Shown here piece by piece: positions 1-12,600 of a stretch of 64,000 bases of DNA; the first letter of the stretch is position 1; every line of letters starts with the position of its first letter. The notes under the pieces were generated by a model. It was not told where the DNA came from, made no database searches, and was given only the letters and a program-made list of their open reading frames with translations. Position numbers and translations under genes: made by a program. Source of the stretch: Chionis minor (lineage: Eukaryota > Chordata > Aves > Charadriiformes > Chionididae); the NCBI GenBank assembly GCA_013398295.1, contig VZSF01008157.1:48038-112037 (forward strand), written 5' to 3'.

Positions 1-2
1 GC

Positions 3-173
3 CGGGAGCTGCTGAAGCGCGGACGGTCGCAACGTGCAAAGGATGAGGGGCTCTCTGACCTCATGAAGATCGCCATCGACGGGCCGGCCATCAATGAGTT
101 TGACTTTGCGTTGGCCATCGAGTACTACGAGAGCATGAGGGAGTCCGGCTTCATCGTGGCGCAGGTGAAGTGA
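3..173 (+). CDS. C-terminal end of a hAT-transposase-derived protein (C17orf113/ZNF862-like), 5' truncated
   Basis: An open frame runs in from the left edge and stops at TGA 171-173, giving 56 residues. The core reads DLMKIAIDGPAINEFDF followed by an Ile-Glu-Tyr-Tyr stretch. An 'L-M-[RK]-I-x-I-x-G-P' block followed by a Phe-Asp/Asn-rich segment is typical of the extreme C-terminus of domesticated hAT dimerisation-domain proteins (ZNF862, KIAA1586 type). From memory, human C17orf113 lies next to or inside ZNF385C, so this would be its counterpart; that assignment is inference. It is not an exon of ZNF385C, since it ends in a stop codon and matches nothing in that family. The sense strand is the same as ZNF385C, whose remaining 5' exons must lie further upstream, which would place this gene inside a ZNF385C intron. 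Confidence 0.5.
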   Translation, partial: RELLKRGRSQRAKDEGLSDLMKIAIDGPAINEFDFALAIEYYESMRESGFIVAQVK

Positions 174-1297
174 GCAGTGGCCGGCGAAGGCGGAGCCCTG
201 CGGGCAGGGAGCCGGGTCCTGCGGGCAGCCCCGAGCGTCGGCTGGCGCCACCGTTCCCCGTCGCCTGTCACTGCTGAGGCCGGGTGGCTGCTGGTGGATG
301 GTGACCGGCTCCGTGCTGGGAAGAGGAGGCGGGATCCTTCACGAAGCCATGGCGGTCCCACGACCATCCCTCCCTCATCCCCCAAACATCCATCTGAATT
401 GGCTGGAATTTAAAATCTTGGGGCCACCTGAAATCCCAAATTGCGTTGAGGTTTTTTTCCCAAGGGTCTGTTGTTATTTTGTTTTAGGGAGATGACGGCA
501 AATCTTCTCTTGAGCTCAAATGTCACATTGCCTTTGCACAATGATACCCAGCAGCTTTTACTCAATACCCTGCAAAAATACCTGATTTTTTGTTGTTTTG
601 GAGCCTTGAGAATGAATGCAGAAAAGGCAGTGCATCTTTCCAGCTCCGTGGCAGACCCCGAAATGCCTGGCGGTGTCTTGTTGGTATTCCTTGCGCACGG
701 CACGAAATATTTTTAGCAGTGGCATCAAGTCATGATCATTTCAACAGCAAGAGGTTTGGAGAATGACACTGTAATCACTGAGGAAATAGTAACGTTTAAA
801 TGCATCATGTGTATATATGTGTATGTGTGTATATATATAAATATATATATAACTATATATATATTAAAAAGGTCTATCTTAATTTTCCTAGTGTTTAAAG
901 TACAAAGATATCTAAAAGGACTTTTTTTTGCAATGACAGAATAAATTATAAGCAGGGGTCCAAAAATAATAAATAGCGAATTCCTGGTCTTTTCAAAATG
1001 GCATCATGTACCTGCGTTCCCTTTGCGCTCCGAGCTCTCTGCGACCTTACAGCCATGAAAGAGTCTTCTGACGTCTGCTTTTGGGGCAAACCTGAGTTGT
1101 TTAGCTTGTGTTTTTCCTTTTAAGCCTTCCCTTGACTCCGAGGCGAGCGGAGCCATCGGGATCTGCCGGGACGTGGGTGTGCGAGTGCGGTGGCCGAGCG
1201 GGGCTGGTGTGGGGCTGGGGAGCTCGGAGTGGTGGGCTGGTTCTTCAGGTCTGCCGGGGGGGAGAAGACCTTTCTGATGGATTTCATCTGCAATAAA
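174..1297 (+). other. Probable 3' UTR of the hAT-derived gene with candidate polyadenylation signals
   Basis: Non-coding sequence after the stop at 173. AATAAA hexamers occur at 940-945 and 1292-1297, and either could end the transcript. A TA/TG simple repeat lies at 808-865. Base composition changes from AT-rich before about 1000 to GC-rich after it. No further coding exon was recognised. Confidence 0.4.
808..865. repeat. TA/TG microsatellite
   Basis: An imperfect run of TG and TA dinucleotides, beginning TGTGTATATATGTG and ending in alternating TA, about 58 bp long. Confidence 0.8.
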
Positions 1298-1999
1298 CCC
1301 AACGCAGCAGCCTGGAGCGTCACGTCGGTTTAATCCTGAGCGCCGCGTCCTCCCGCGGGATTCAGCTCCGCTCCTTCCCTGGGTAAGTTTGCACTGTCCC
1401 GCAGACGCAGGACCTGTGTCCGGCGGGATTTGACCCCACTGTCCGTAACTCTGACGGTTCCTGTTGTTCCCATACGGTTCCCTCCAGCCAGGACTCGTGC
1501 TGCAGCAACACGGAAGGGCCGTGGGGGGCTCGGGCTCGCTGCTCCCCTCCTCCCGGCCCCTGGCACATGGATCTTCCTCGGCCTCAGCCCTCTGCCTGCG
1601 GAGCGCCCCCAGCTCTGAGAGCAGCCTGGGTGGCCCCGGGGGCTGCATGGCCCCAGGACCCGTCCTCGGCCAGCGTGGCTGCTCCCCTGCCGGGCCCCCC
1701 ACTGCTCCGAGGGGTGGGTTACCGTCTGTCTGACCCAGCGGGTACCTTCCCCGTGTCGGATGCGTGGACGGGGTGTTTGGGGATGCCCGGTGGCGCCTCG
1801 CCGGCTCCCATCGGCACACTGTGCCCCGCGCCTGCGGTGGAGGCAGGGAAAGTGGGATTTCTGTCCTCGGGGCTGGCAGCAGGTGACCGCTGGTGGCCCA
1901 GAGTCCACGTCCTTCCAACTGGTCCGTACGGTGGAGGTGCTGGTTGGATGACACGTGTGTTTGGGCGCTAGCTGCTGCCTGACGAGCACCCCTCGGCGG

Positions 2000-2020
2000 N
2001 NNNNGGGGGGGGGGGGGGGG
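2000..2020. other. Small assembly gap (5 N) followed by a 16-nt poly-G run
   Basis: Ns occupy 2000-2004, directly followed by 16 consecutive G (2005-2020). The homopolymer is the likely reason the assembly broke here. Confidence 0.95.
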
Positions 2021-5000
2021 TCCTGGCGTGCCCCGGTCCTGCGCGCTGGGCTCTGCTGTGGGCTGCTGGCCGCACTGCGTGTCAAGGGGCGGATGTGGCT
2101 GTGGAAAGCTGGAGATAGGAGGACTTGGCAGGGTGATGCTCACAACGTGCCCTGTCCTTGTGTTCCCAGGGAGGCTGGGAAGCGGCGTCAGGGCCAGAGC
2201 ACGATGCACAGAGCAGCTCTGCAGCCCCCAGGGGGTTTGGCCCTTCCTTTCCCTTGGGCTCTGCTGGAGCTGGGTGGGACTGAGGGGCCACGCTCGGCCA
2301 AGGCTGGTCCTACTGCCAGGACTGCTGCGGCCACGGAGCGAAGCCACCGTGCCAGGGCAGCCGCTGCGTCGCTGTCTCCAGGGCCGGCAGATCTGCTGCA
2401 TGGTGGTCCGGGGCGGGTTCGCTGGGTCTGGTCGCTCTGGGAGTCCAATGTGGTGCAATCTGTTCCTTACTGGTCCGGAGCCCGGGCAGCGCTGGGGCTG
2501 CTCCGGTGCCGCCGTTGTGCTCCAGCGGTGTGACCAGGCGTCGCTCCGCTTCTCCTGCCGGCAGCCTTTGGCATCGGGGACTGCGCACACGTTTCCCGGA
2601 GAGTCTCCTGGAAAGAGCTGGAGGGGATTCAGCCCGTGCTTGGCCAGAGACAAAAGCTTTAAAGCCCTGGGTAAGGAATTTGAGACACCACCAAAATTTG
2701 CTGAGAACACCTACCGAATGGGAGGGAGCCAGGCTGCTCCTGTGTGAATAAACAGCTCCCGTCTCCATCTGTCCTGTGCAGACTCTGCGCCAGATGCTCT
2801 TGCGAGGCAGCCGGCGTCTGCGGAGACAGGTCCTTGGCAGATTCTCGTGCCGGTATGAAAACCCACAGCGTTGGCCCTGCTGCTTTCAGAGGTGTTTCTT
2901 GGAGGTTCACACATACGTGGCGTTAGAGCACAACAGTTGCGCTCTGCCGTGCAGGGAAGGGGGAAGAAAACCCGCTGGGGACACGCGTGTGGTCGCTGTG
3001 CAGAGCGGAGAGGTGGGGGGCACAGGCTGGGGACGGCGGCTGGGCACGGTGCTGGGTGGGCTTGGTTAAATGCGGGACTGGAACCCGTCTTTACACTCCC
3101 AGGGACCCCTCTGAGAGCCGCGTGTCTGTGGGGCAGGAGCTGGGCTGAGCTTCAGAGGGCTGGGAAGGGGCTGAGCCCCAGGCAGGGGACATGGGGCACA
3201 GCAGCGGTGACACCGCGTGGCTTGGTGTCCTTCAGTGAGTTAAGAACGGCCGAGCTCCCTCGCTGTGGAGCTGGGGGGGCAAAGGGACCCCCCTGAGGCT
3301 GCAGCGGCTCAGACGTGCCCATCGCTCAGGGACTAACTCCGCGGCTGGGCGCAGGGGGCATGTCCCCGCGCCGCAGGGACGGGCACAGTGACCCACCTCC
3401 ACGGCACGTGCCGAGAGCCCGGCTGGGGCGTGGGGCAGCGCCTGCGGCACCCTTGGCACCTGTGCCGGGAGCACGGGGCTCCTGCGCTGCCCTCCTTGCA
3501 CCAGCCCTTCCAAACTCTCCGGGGAGCCCCGGGCACGTCCCGTCCCGGCAGGACGCCCGGGCTGACGCCGCAGTGCCAGGGTGGCCGTGTTTGCGGCAGA
3601 GGTGGGGGCTCCTCTGCCAAAATGGAGGGAGAGACAGAGACAGCGCCGTGGTGGGGACGGTCCCGCTCTGGAGCTGCAGGCTGAGCATCTGGGGATGCCA
3701 TTCACCGGCAGAGCCCACCCTGCCCCTGGCGGTGCCCGTCACCTCGGGTAAGGTCGTGTCATTTTATACAGACCTGGGGGCCCTGCCACTCTCCCCAAAG
3801 CAAATCCCCTTAATTGAGCGTCTAATTAATACCTAAAAATACAGCCCACAGCTGCGGCTGGAATCTGCCCTGCAGCAAAGGTAAGGCAGGAGCCGCAGCA
3901 GTGCGGCCCCATGACCTTGGGAAGGTGCCCCAAGAGCACCATGCAGGTGCCCCATGCCCCACGGGGTGCTGCGCCGTGCCAGGGTGCGTCGCTCCTCGCC
4001 AGGGAGCTCCGCGGCTGCGGCCGTGCCGCTGGCCTGCCCTTCCCTGCACGTGCTTACGCTTTTGTCGTCCTCTGAGGTTCAGGCAAACCCAAGCTGGTGG
4101 TGACTTTGTCCCTGCGCCCTCTGGCTGCTGTCCTCCACGGCCAGGGGACGGTGAGCCACACCGGCTGCGGCTCGTCCCTTCCGCAGGGAGCGCTGGCTTT
4201 CCTCCTTTTGCCCGCTACGGGCACGTGGCCGCTCCTCGCAGGGTGCCTGGACGAGGATGATGCTGTTGGAGGGTTCCAGCCCTTTTCCTGCTCGCCGGGG
4301 TCTCGTCTAGTTCAATGGCAGAACCGGGCGGGAAAGGTCCCGCCTGCTCCGCAGGGTCCCGTCTCGGCTGGGTTTTCCTGGCTCTCCCCTGGCTGAGCCT
4401 GTTTTACCCCGGGACTGCGGACCCAGCCCAGAATATGCGTTTAATTCACAAATTTGGGCTGAAGGGTGTGCCAAAGTGACTCGGTGCATCGCATCCTTAG
4501 CGTGTCAGCGGGCAGCAGCCGCCACAGGCGGTGGCCGTCCCTGGGAGCCTGTTTCCCCCCCAGCACCCCCGGGCCATGCGCCCGCCCGGCGCCGGAGCTG
4601 CGCCCCCAGCAAAGCCCTCGGCCGCGGGTCCAGGCAGCAGCACCGGGTCTCGCCGGCGCCGTGGTGGTGGCTGAGCTGCAAAACCCCCTTTCCTGGGCGG
4701 CTGCTGCTGGGGCAGGGGTGTTCACCGCCCTCTAGTTCCTCCCAGTAGTGAGTGTAATGTGTATATATATATTCTTTTAAGGACATTACAATCAGTGCAA
4801 AACCTACCGGCAAAGGCAAGCGGAAGCCCTTGCAATCGGCCCCAAATGCCTTCGCTGTAACTGCTGCTCCCCGCAGGGTCGCGGCTGCGTGTGCAGGCTG
4901 GGGGTCCCGGGGGGCCGGTTCCCCAGGTGCTGGCACTGCCGTCTCCAATGATTTGATGCAGAAATACTGTTTCACGCCTCAGAAGGTTAATTATGCGTCA

Positions 5001-5639
5001 TTCACCCATTTCTGCTTGCTTTTGCTCCCATCCTCGTCACTGTTGCTATAATTTTATTTATTTATTTTTAAGCAGTTTCACAGATTTCCCTTCTGGGCGA
5101 CTCTGGAATTAACTCGATCAATGCACGCCTGATGAAGCAAAATGTAATTTTTGCCCGGAGTCAGGCCTGACTCAGGGACGGCTCCGGTGCCGCTGAAGAG
5201 CTGCCCGTGTGCGTTCTCCCAGAAAGAGGTCGTTGCTGCCCGCAGGGCCAGTACTCGCTGCTCAGATTCAGCAAATCTTTCAAACTTTGAATTTCAGATT
5301 TGTGCCTCAGCCCCTGCACCAGCCCGCGTTCTGCCGGCGAGGGCCGGGTGCGGAGCAAACGGCGAAGCGCAGCAGGAGAGCGGCACCAGCCCACTGCCGG
5401 CCGGGGGTCCTCGTCCTGCCCAGCCCGTGTTGGGGCGCAGGGGGCTGGAGGGGCCGAGTGCCTCCGCACGGTCCCAGAGCGGCTCCGGGGATCGCGGCTC
5501 CGGGGTTGGTGTTCCTCACCCCCTCAGGCACTGGCTGCTTCCATCCTTTCCACAAGGGAATGTGGCTCTTCCTGGTGTTGGGGCAGTGGGCTGGGGGTGA
5601 TGCTGCACCAAGGCAGCTCCACGACTGCCTTCGAGGTGA

Positions 5640-5692
5640 AAAAGAACCCAGAAATCAGAAAAAAAGAAAAAAAAAAGAAAAAAAAAAAAAGG
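5640..5692. repeat. A-rich low-complexity tract
   Basis: About 50 bp of A with interspersed G. It could be a retroelement tail, but no recognisable element body lies on either side. Confidence 0.6.
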
Positions 5693-6677
5693 AACATTGA
5701 CCTTGTGCTGTTCCCGGTGGAACAGGAGGGACAGGGCGGCCAAGGGGCCGAAGGAGGGAGGAGGCGTGAACCCGTGCGAGATGCGAATGGGCTTTGCTGG
5801 CTGGCAGCATTTTGAAACCTTTTCTTATTTATTGTATTTTACTCATTTGTTTGTTTATTTTAACTTTTCCCCCTCCTGGCTCTCAGCGCTGGACGGGGGG
5901 GACAGTGGGGCAGGAGCCCAGCCCGGGCCCTCCGTGGGTCAGAGGATGCTTTCCGGGCAGGGGGATGGATGAGTCCGGGTGGGAAACCATTCCCCTGGGG
6001 CTGCTGCGCGGGGCGAGGCGCTGGGACAGGAGCGGGCTGGGGACGGAGCCCCTCTCTTTGGCCCTCCCTCCTCCCCAGGGGTGTTTTCTTAAGCAGAAAA
6101 TTATTAATAACTCCGGGCTATTTTTAAATCGCACGCCGGAGCTCGCCGTTCGTTTGCGGGGCGGGATGCGAGGCAGGCGGCAGCGCCTGGCCGGGGAGCG
6201 GGCGGCCGCGGTGCAGGTCGGTGTGGGGGGAGCCCGTCCCCGGGGGTTTTCACCCAAAATACCTGTGGAGGGGCAGAGCTGGGGCACCCACGCAGCTTGG
6301 ATGGGGGCAGGGGCACCCAAAATTCAAGAGCTTTGCGGAGCTGAGCAGTGCCGTGGCGGGGGCTGCTCGGGGGGTGCTTCGCTGCCGCCGTGAGGAGGAG
6401 CCGCCGCGGGAGAGCCCAGGGAAGGGGCTGTTTTCCCAGGGGGGGTTGTGACGCCTTCCAGAGGGTTCAGAGGGAATTCCTGCGCGTGTCAACGCGCTGA
6501 CGTGGAGATGGCTTTGAACCGGGACGCTGAGCCCAAAAAGCAGAGGGGTGCCCGGGGCCTGGGAGCTCTTGCCAAGGAGGTCCAGAGCCTGCGTGCCGTG
6601 TCCCCCCGCGCCGTGTCCCCCCGCTGCGAGCAGGGGCCACCGACGCTAACGCTGCTCTTTCCCCTCTGCCTGCCCAG

Positions 6678-9600
6678 GTCCCTCCGGACACAGCAGCCCC
6701 CTGTTAGCGTCGTTGCCTATCCCCGGCCGTCCCCTTCACCCCCCCTTGGACATCAAGCACTTTCTGACCTTCAGGCTCAACGGGACGTCACCGCTCAACC
6801 TCTTCCCCAACTTCAACACGGTGAGTCCCCGGGGGCGGGTGGGCATCGACCGCCGGACCCCTGCTCCCCTGCAGCGGTCCCTCTTCTGAATGGCACCACT
6901 CCTAGAACCCCGCTGGATAATTTCTGGCTTAATTACCAGGGTCTTTGGCTGCTGGACGCTAGCGCAACCCACCCACCCTGTCCTTAGCTCGGAGCGGTCC
7001 CTGCCCAGCCATTGCCCTTATATACCAGAATTAAAGAGATGGTTCATTTTAACCGAGATCAATTGGATTTTGCTCCTGGAATCAATAGTAATAAAGGAGC
7101 TCTGGAGAGCAGTTCATTAGTTGAAAAATAAATAAAGAAAAGGGAAGAAAGAGAGAGAAGGTGTATAAACATACAAGGCACATGGCTGTTGCTGCATGGC
7201 CGCGGGTGTCGGACCAGCCTGGTCCCGGTGGGACGTCTCCCACCGCCCGGTTGGGCTCAAGGTCCCCAGCCTTGAACCACCGGCCCAAGGCCCTGGGTTA
7301 CGCGGTTAAACGTGCCCCGTGGAGACGCTCTGTTACACACCTAAATGGACGTGGATGCAGCCAAAGACGTACGGCAGCTCCTCGGGCGTGCAATGCCATT
7401 TCCCCCGCTCCGTGCCGCTCTCCCCAGGCTGGGGTCTCCTCCCGCCCCCCGGCACGGCCCCGCGCCTCTTGCTGACGGGAGGGCTGGGATCCGCGCCAGG
7501 AGCCCCTCTCTTGCCTTGCTTTGGGTCCCTGCCCTGGTGTTTCCACCAGCTGGGATTCCTCTGGGACCCGGCTCCTGGCATCGCCGAGGGGCAGGTTTTG
7601 CTCTGCCAAGGGGCAGCGGGGAGCGGGACCGGGGGCTGCCCCCCCGCAGAGGCAGGGCAGACGTTTCTGGGTTTGGTAAATGCCCGTTTTTTTCCCTCGT
7701 GAGCCTGGAAATGGGACTTTCCTGAGCTCACTCCCTGCTCACTCGCCAGCCTTTTGTAAGTGGCTTTGAGATTAAATGTGCTCGGAAGGTGCAAATTATC
7801 GCCGAGATCTTCAAAGACGGCCGTACAAATTAAGTACAGGATTCCTGGTGCTGTTGAATGGGATTCAGACGTCTAACTCCTTTAAGCTGTTTTGAAATCC
7901 CAGCTCCAGCCTGTCTCTCCCGTGTGCTAACAAGCAGAAACAGGGGAGAGGAGGATTTTTTTGATGCCATTAAGGTTGCTGCTCTTTGTCCAGGCTCCTG
8001 TTTTCGGTCGCTGGAGTCAGTAGCTGACTTGAACCAGACCCTGTTGTTTGTTCCGCGTGGCTCCTGCCTGCCCCTGCCTTGGCACGTGTTCTCCAGAGCT
8101 GTGCTGCTTAAAAAAAAAAAAAATATTGGAAAATTAATCTCTTGTACTCACTGGAGCCGCACAGTCCTGTCACGCTGCTCCTGTGCTCGGTGGGGATTCC
8201 TGCGCCCTGGAGGATGCGTCGGACACAGGGATGGCGGTGTTGCGGGAGGCTGTTGGGCTGTCCGGGCACATGGAGTTAATTGCTCTGAGCTCAGCCCTGA
8301 GTCCGGCGCGTGACATCGGCCGAGCAAAGCCAGGCCGGATTGTCCAGGGGTGGGAGCTGCCCCTTCGGGATGCGTTTGTGCTGGGGAGGCGGCTGAGGCT
8401 GGGGGTGTCAGGGCTCGGCGTTGTGCCCGGGCAGGCGGCTTCGCGGGGAGCCGGAGCGGAGTCCCCGTCCTCGCGGGATGCCAGGCTGGAGCTGGGCTGC
8501 CCTGGGGCCAGGCGGGCGGCCACTCGCTGCTGTGCCCAGGTGACCGTGCTGCCAGGTCAGAGCCTGGGGGGGAATTTGGGAGGGGGCATCAGTCAGGGTA
8601 TTTTACTTTTCGAGAGAGCTGCCATGTGGGAGGCGCTGCCCGAGGAAAGCAGAGGGTTTGCCTTTGCTCCCTGCTGGGGCGGTGCAGGAGTCGGCGTCGC
8701 CCCGCAGAGCGGGAGCCGTCGGAGCGCTCGCAGAACGCTCCGCACTCCCAGCAGGTCACAAGGCTCTCATGAACCCAGCAGATGTTCCACTCTGGAGCGA
8801 GCGGAGCTGTCCTGCCACTTAAAGCAACCACAACAGGGAAAAAAATCCTAACGCAACGCAGAAGGTGCGTTTCGTGCTCGAAGGGCCCTTTCCAGCTCTT
8901 GGGAAGTTGCGAATCCCCAGGACCCAGCGGCGCCTTGCAAAACCGCGGCAGGAGACGCAATCCCAACTGATGCTGTGTCCCTGTGAATTCCCAGCTCCGA
9001 CCGTGGTGGCCGGAAGGGAGCTCAGCGCAGGGATCTCTATTTATATCAGTAGGAACATCCAGGGATAAAGAAAGTAACGTGAGTCAATAAGAATTGACTG
9101 TAAAGCTAAAATCTTTATTCTCCAAGTGTGCGGTGCCCAAAGCTCCCCCTGCTCTGGGGTCAGCTCTGCTGGGAGCCGCCAGGAAGAGCCTCGACCCACC
9201 CGGCAGCGGGCACCGCTCCGTACCGCTGCGGCACAGACCCCCGCTGGCCCCGGGGGAGAGCTGGGGCTCTTTCTCATCCCTGGAATAGCAGTGGGCGCGT
9301 GCGCTAGGGAGAGGTTTGTTTGGGTGGTGTGTTTGCATTGTCATTCGGAGAGAAGCGCAAGGGCTCTCAGGTGGCATCCCGGCTTCGAGGCGCTCAGCGC
9401 GGCGCGCGGGATGGAGCCCGGCTGGGCTTCCCGCAACACGCCCCGTGTGCTGCGCGCGCACTGACGTGGCTGCGAAGGTTGGAGCCGTTTTTCTTCCCTT
9501 TGTGTGGAAAAGGTGGGTGTATTGGATCTCTTGCGAATGAGCGCCGGCCCCGCTGACCCCGCAGCCTGGCAGCGCAGGGACGCTGCCCGTGGCACGCTCC

Positions 9601-12600
9601 GGCGCTTGTCGGCAGGGCTGGAGCAGCGTCTTTGCCATCTGTAGCTTCCCCCGGGTCTCCGCCGAACCCCAAATGCCTCTTCATTTATATGCCAGATAAG
9701 TGAGTAAAATTTCATAGCAAACAGGCACTTCATTAATCACCTGCTTTTACCATTCTGCTCACTCCTGGAAAGGAATTTGGGGTCTTGATAATGGCTCTGT
9801 TGTCCAGGCATGTGCCTCGAAGACTGATGCACCTGTCTCAGCAACGAAATAGCTTTGCAGAGAAATACGATCGCCTGAAAACCCAAGGCTCTACTGACAG
9901 CAGGACTCAGATAAGATAATCTTCCTATGCCACAGGGCAGGGGAACAATACTCGCATTATAGATTATAGCCACGCTCAAACAAAGAGGTTATTCTTATTT
10001 TCCCCCCCTTAATAAATGCATTTTGTTTAAAACAATTACGGCTTTTCGAACAAGTTTGCTGCCTGGGCTGAGGAATGACGCCGAGCCCTGGGGAGAGGCA
10101 GAAGCGCCAGGGGCTGTCAGCAGCCCGCTCGCATCTGCCCCGCCGCAGCCCCCGCACGCTGCCCCGCCGCCGCTGGTCCCAGGGGTGGACGCGGCTCACG
10201 GCGGGTCACTGGGGCTCTTCTGTCCCCCTGCTCGTGCCGGGTGAGGTGCCAGGGGCTGCGCAGGCTCGCGGGTTGCCGGTCTCGTGATCCGATTAGAGCG
10301 GGCGATGCGCGTGCCTGGCCGGGAGCGGGGCAGCCGCAGTGGCTTTGCAGGGGCACCGTGTCTCAGGCGAGATGCGCCCAGGGCTGCGGGCACCGTTATC
10401 CCTCCCGGCCCCTGCCCGGGCTGTGCCGCGTCCCGTGTGCCAGCAGCAGGCACCGGCGGCTCCGCTCGCGCCCTCGGCTTTGCACAGGGACCTTTCAGCT
10501 CCCTGACCAAGAGCCGGGAGGATTAATGGCCGGCAGCTCCTTTTGATCACCTCTGCCCCCTGTGTTGGTGGCTTCTGCTCCTGCTAAGTGTCTCGGAGAG
10601 CTGGGCTGGCACTGGGAGGTCGAAGGCAGCAACTGGGAGCTCAGCAGAAACCGGTAATTTGCCACCCATGATACTGGTGTTGGTGGTGGCGGGAGAAGGG
10701 ATGGGGGGACATGCAGGGGAGCACGGCGGAGCCGGGGAGGACGGGGTCCGCAGTCTGTACCCCCGCAGCGGCCTCGTCCCCTCTGCCGGACCACGGCAGG
10801 CGTTCGGACCCTGCCGGTTTGGTTTTTTCAGGGATGGTTTAAAAAGGCCAAGGACAGGCGTCGAGGCAGCGCGTTGCCCTGTGCAGGGGGTGCCTCTGCG
10901 GCAGACGGGGCCACTCTGCCGCCCCGGGCGTGAGCTCCGCCGGCTGTTGCTGCAGCTCCTCGGTGGGTGCCGGGTTGCAGCGCCGTGCCGGGGTGTCCGT
11001 GGCCACGTGGCACCCAGCCGCCCTCTGCCTTCCCCCCCTGCAGATGGACCCGGTGCAGAAGGCGGTGATCAGCCACACCTTCGGCGTGCCCGCCCCGCTC
11101 AAGAAGAAGCAGTTCATCTCCTGCAACATCTGCCACCTGCGCTTCAACTCTGCGGTAAGCGGGGCCGGGCGGGCGAGCGGGACGCGCAGGGACGGTGCCA
11201 GTGGTGGTGCCAGCGCCTGGGGCTGGGCAGGAGCATCCCGGGACGGGGACACCGCGTGGGCACGTGTGGCGCAGGCGGCGGCTCGCTCTGTTCGGGTCTG
11301 GTCCCTGCTGCCTCGGTCTCGGTGTTTGCGCTTAAGCTGCTTTATCAGCCCCCGCAATTCCTGTCTGCTCCTTGGGAGCTGAATGTGACCTTCCCTGCCT
11401 CGGCCTCCCAGAGCTCTGGTGAGGCAGGTGGGCATTTTTCCTGCATTTTATTCTAAGTAAATCAGCCAGCTTGTAGAGGGGAGGAAGGAAACACCCATTG
11501 ATCCCCGCAGTAACAAATTGCGCACAGCTGATTTGTGGGGAAAACTGATAAAAAGGTTTGAAAGGGAATTCTCACTCGGCAGGAGAGGGCTGGGGGTTTG
11601 CAGGCAGCGGGGCTGGGAGCGCCTCCTCCGCAGGGGCAGCAGCTCAGAGTCCTTTGCTTGCCCCGGTGCAAGTCCACGTGCTTCCCCATGCCGCTGCAGG
11701 GGGACCCTGCCCGAGCACCTGCATGACCTACGGAGCTGGCAGCGTGCCCCGGCCTCGGATGTCCCTTTTTTGGGGGAGCGAGGCAGCGCTGACCCCTTGG
11801 ACCCACGGGACGACAGCCCCGAGCATGGGCTCATCGGCCGGAGCTGCCTGCGCACTCCGTGTCTGGCAGCGTGGGCTCCCCCGGGACGGCTGCACCCACC
11901 TCCGCGGACGCTGCGCCCGGAGCTGCATCAGCCGAGCCCGGGGCTGGGCGCTGCGCTGCCAGCAGAAGTCAGCGTTTCTGCACTGAATTACACCGCTCTG
12001 CAGCCAAGCGGCTTGGAAAAGCATCGCTTTCCCGTTCCAAGCTGCATCCGGACTGGAAGCGTGGTGCCGGCGGAGTCAGTCCCACCACGCGCTCCCACTG
12101 CCCTCGTGGGCACCCCGTGTCCTCCTGCCCGTGTCCCCCCAAGGTCACGGCTGCGGGAGAGCACGCGTTGGCGCAGCCTCTCGCCCGGCGCTACGTGTCT
12201 CTGCGCAGAGCGGCGGCGGTGCCGGGTGACCTACTTAGGCTGCAGCCCAGCCCCGTCCCAGCCCCGTTTTCTGGGGAACTTTATTGTATTTGCTGATGAG
12301 GCCCTGCGCTCGGATGGGCCTTTCGCTTTCCCACGTACCCGCCTGCCGCTGCCCGGCACCGGACACCAGCGTTCCCAGCCGTTGGAACGCTGCAGGGGGA
12401 GGGAAGGGATGCTTCTTCCTACTGGGTGCAGGAAGCCTCGGCCGGCCGCTGAGAGCGCCGTGCAAATTAATCCCTGCTGCACAGCGGTACAGCGTCTTAA
12501 TTCATATTGGATTTAGTTTCCATAAATTGATAAACTGTAGTTGTTTTTGGGGACAATGTGGCATTGTCCCCGGCTGCGGAGTACACAAATGTTCGGGTGA

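Larger units (their letters stand above)
1298..6677. other. GC-rich non-coding stretch upstream of the first visible ZNF385C exon
   Basis: No exon of a recognisable family was found on either strand. Long open frames here, including one of 568 codons on the minus strand at 1004-2710, result from high GC with few stop codons. The paralogue ZNF385B has an additional N-terminal zinc finger (a Cys-x2-Cys motif with Asn-Ser-Ala-Ala-Gln). I searched for an equivalent exon and did not see one, so ZNF385C's 5' exons probably lie left of the window and this stretch is intronic. Contents: a 5-N gap at 2000-2004 next to a 16-G run, an AT-rich patch near 5045-5075, and an A-rich low-complexity tract at 5640-5692. 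Confidence 0.5.

Noticed and set aside
1004..2710. 568-codon minus-strand open frame
   Set aside because: Crosses a 5-N gap and poly-G run, is Pro/Arg/Ser/Gly-rich, shows no domain, and has equally open frames on other frames nearby; GC-driven absence of stops.
3345..3362. Possible CTCF core (CGCAGGGGGCAT)
   Set aside because: Too many mismatches to the core compared with the site at 57413; expected by chance in GC-rich DNA.
5045..5075. ATTTATTTATTTTT tract as an AU-rich mRNA stability element
   Set aside because: Lies in what appears to be intron or intergenic DNA with no transcript end nearby.
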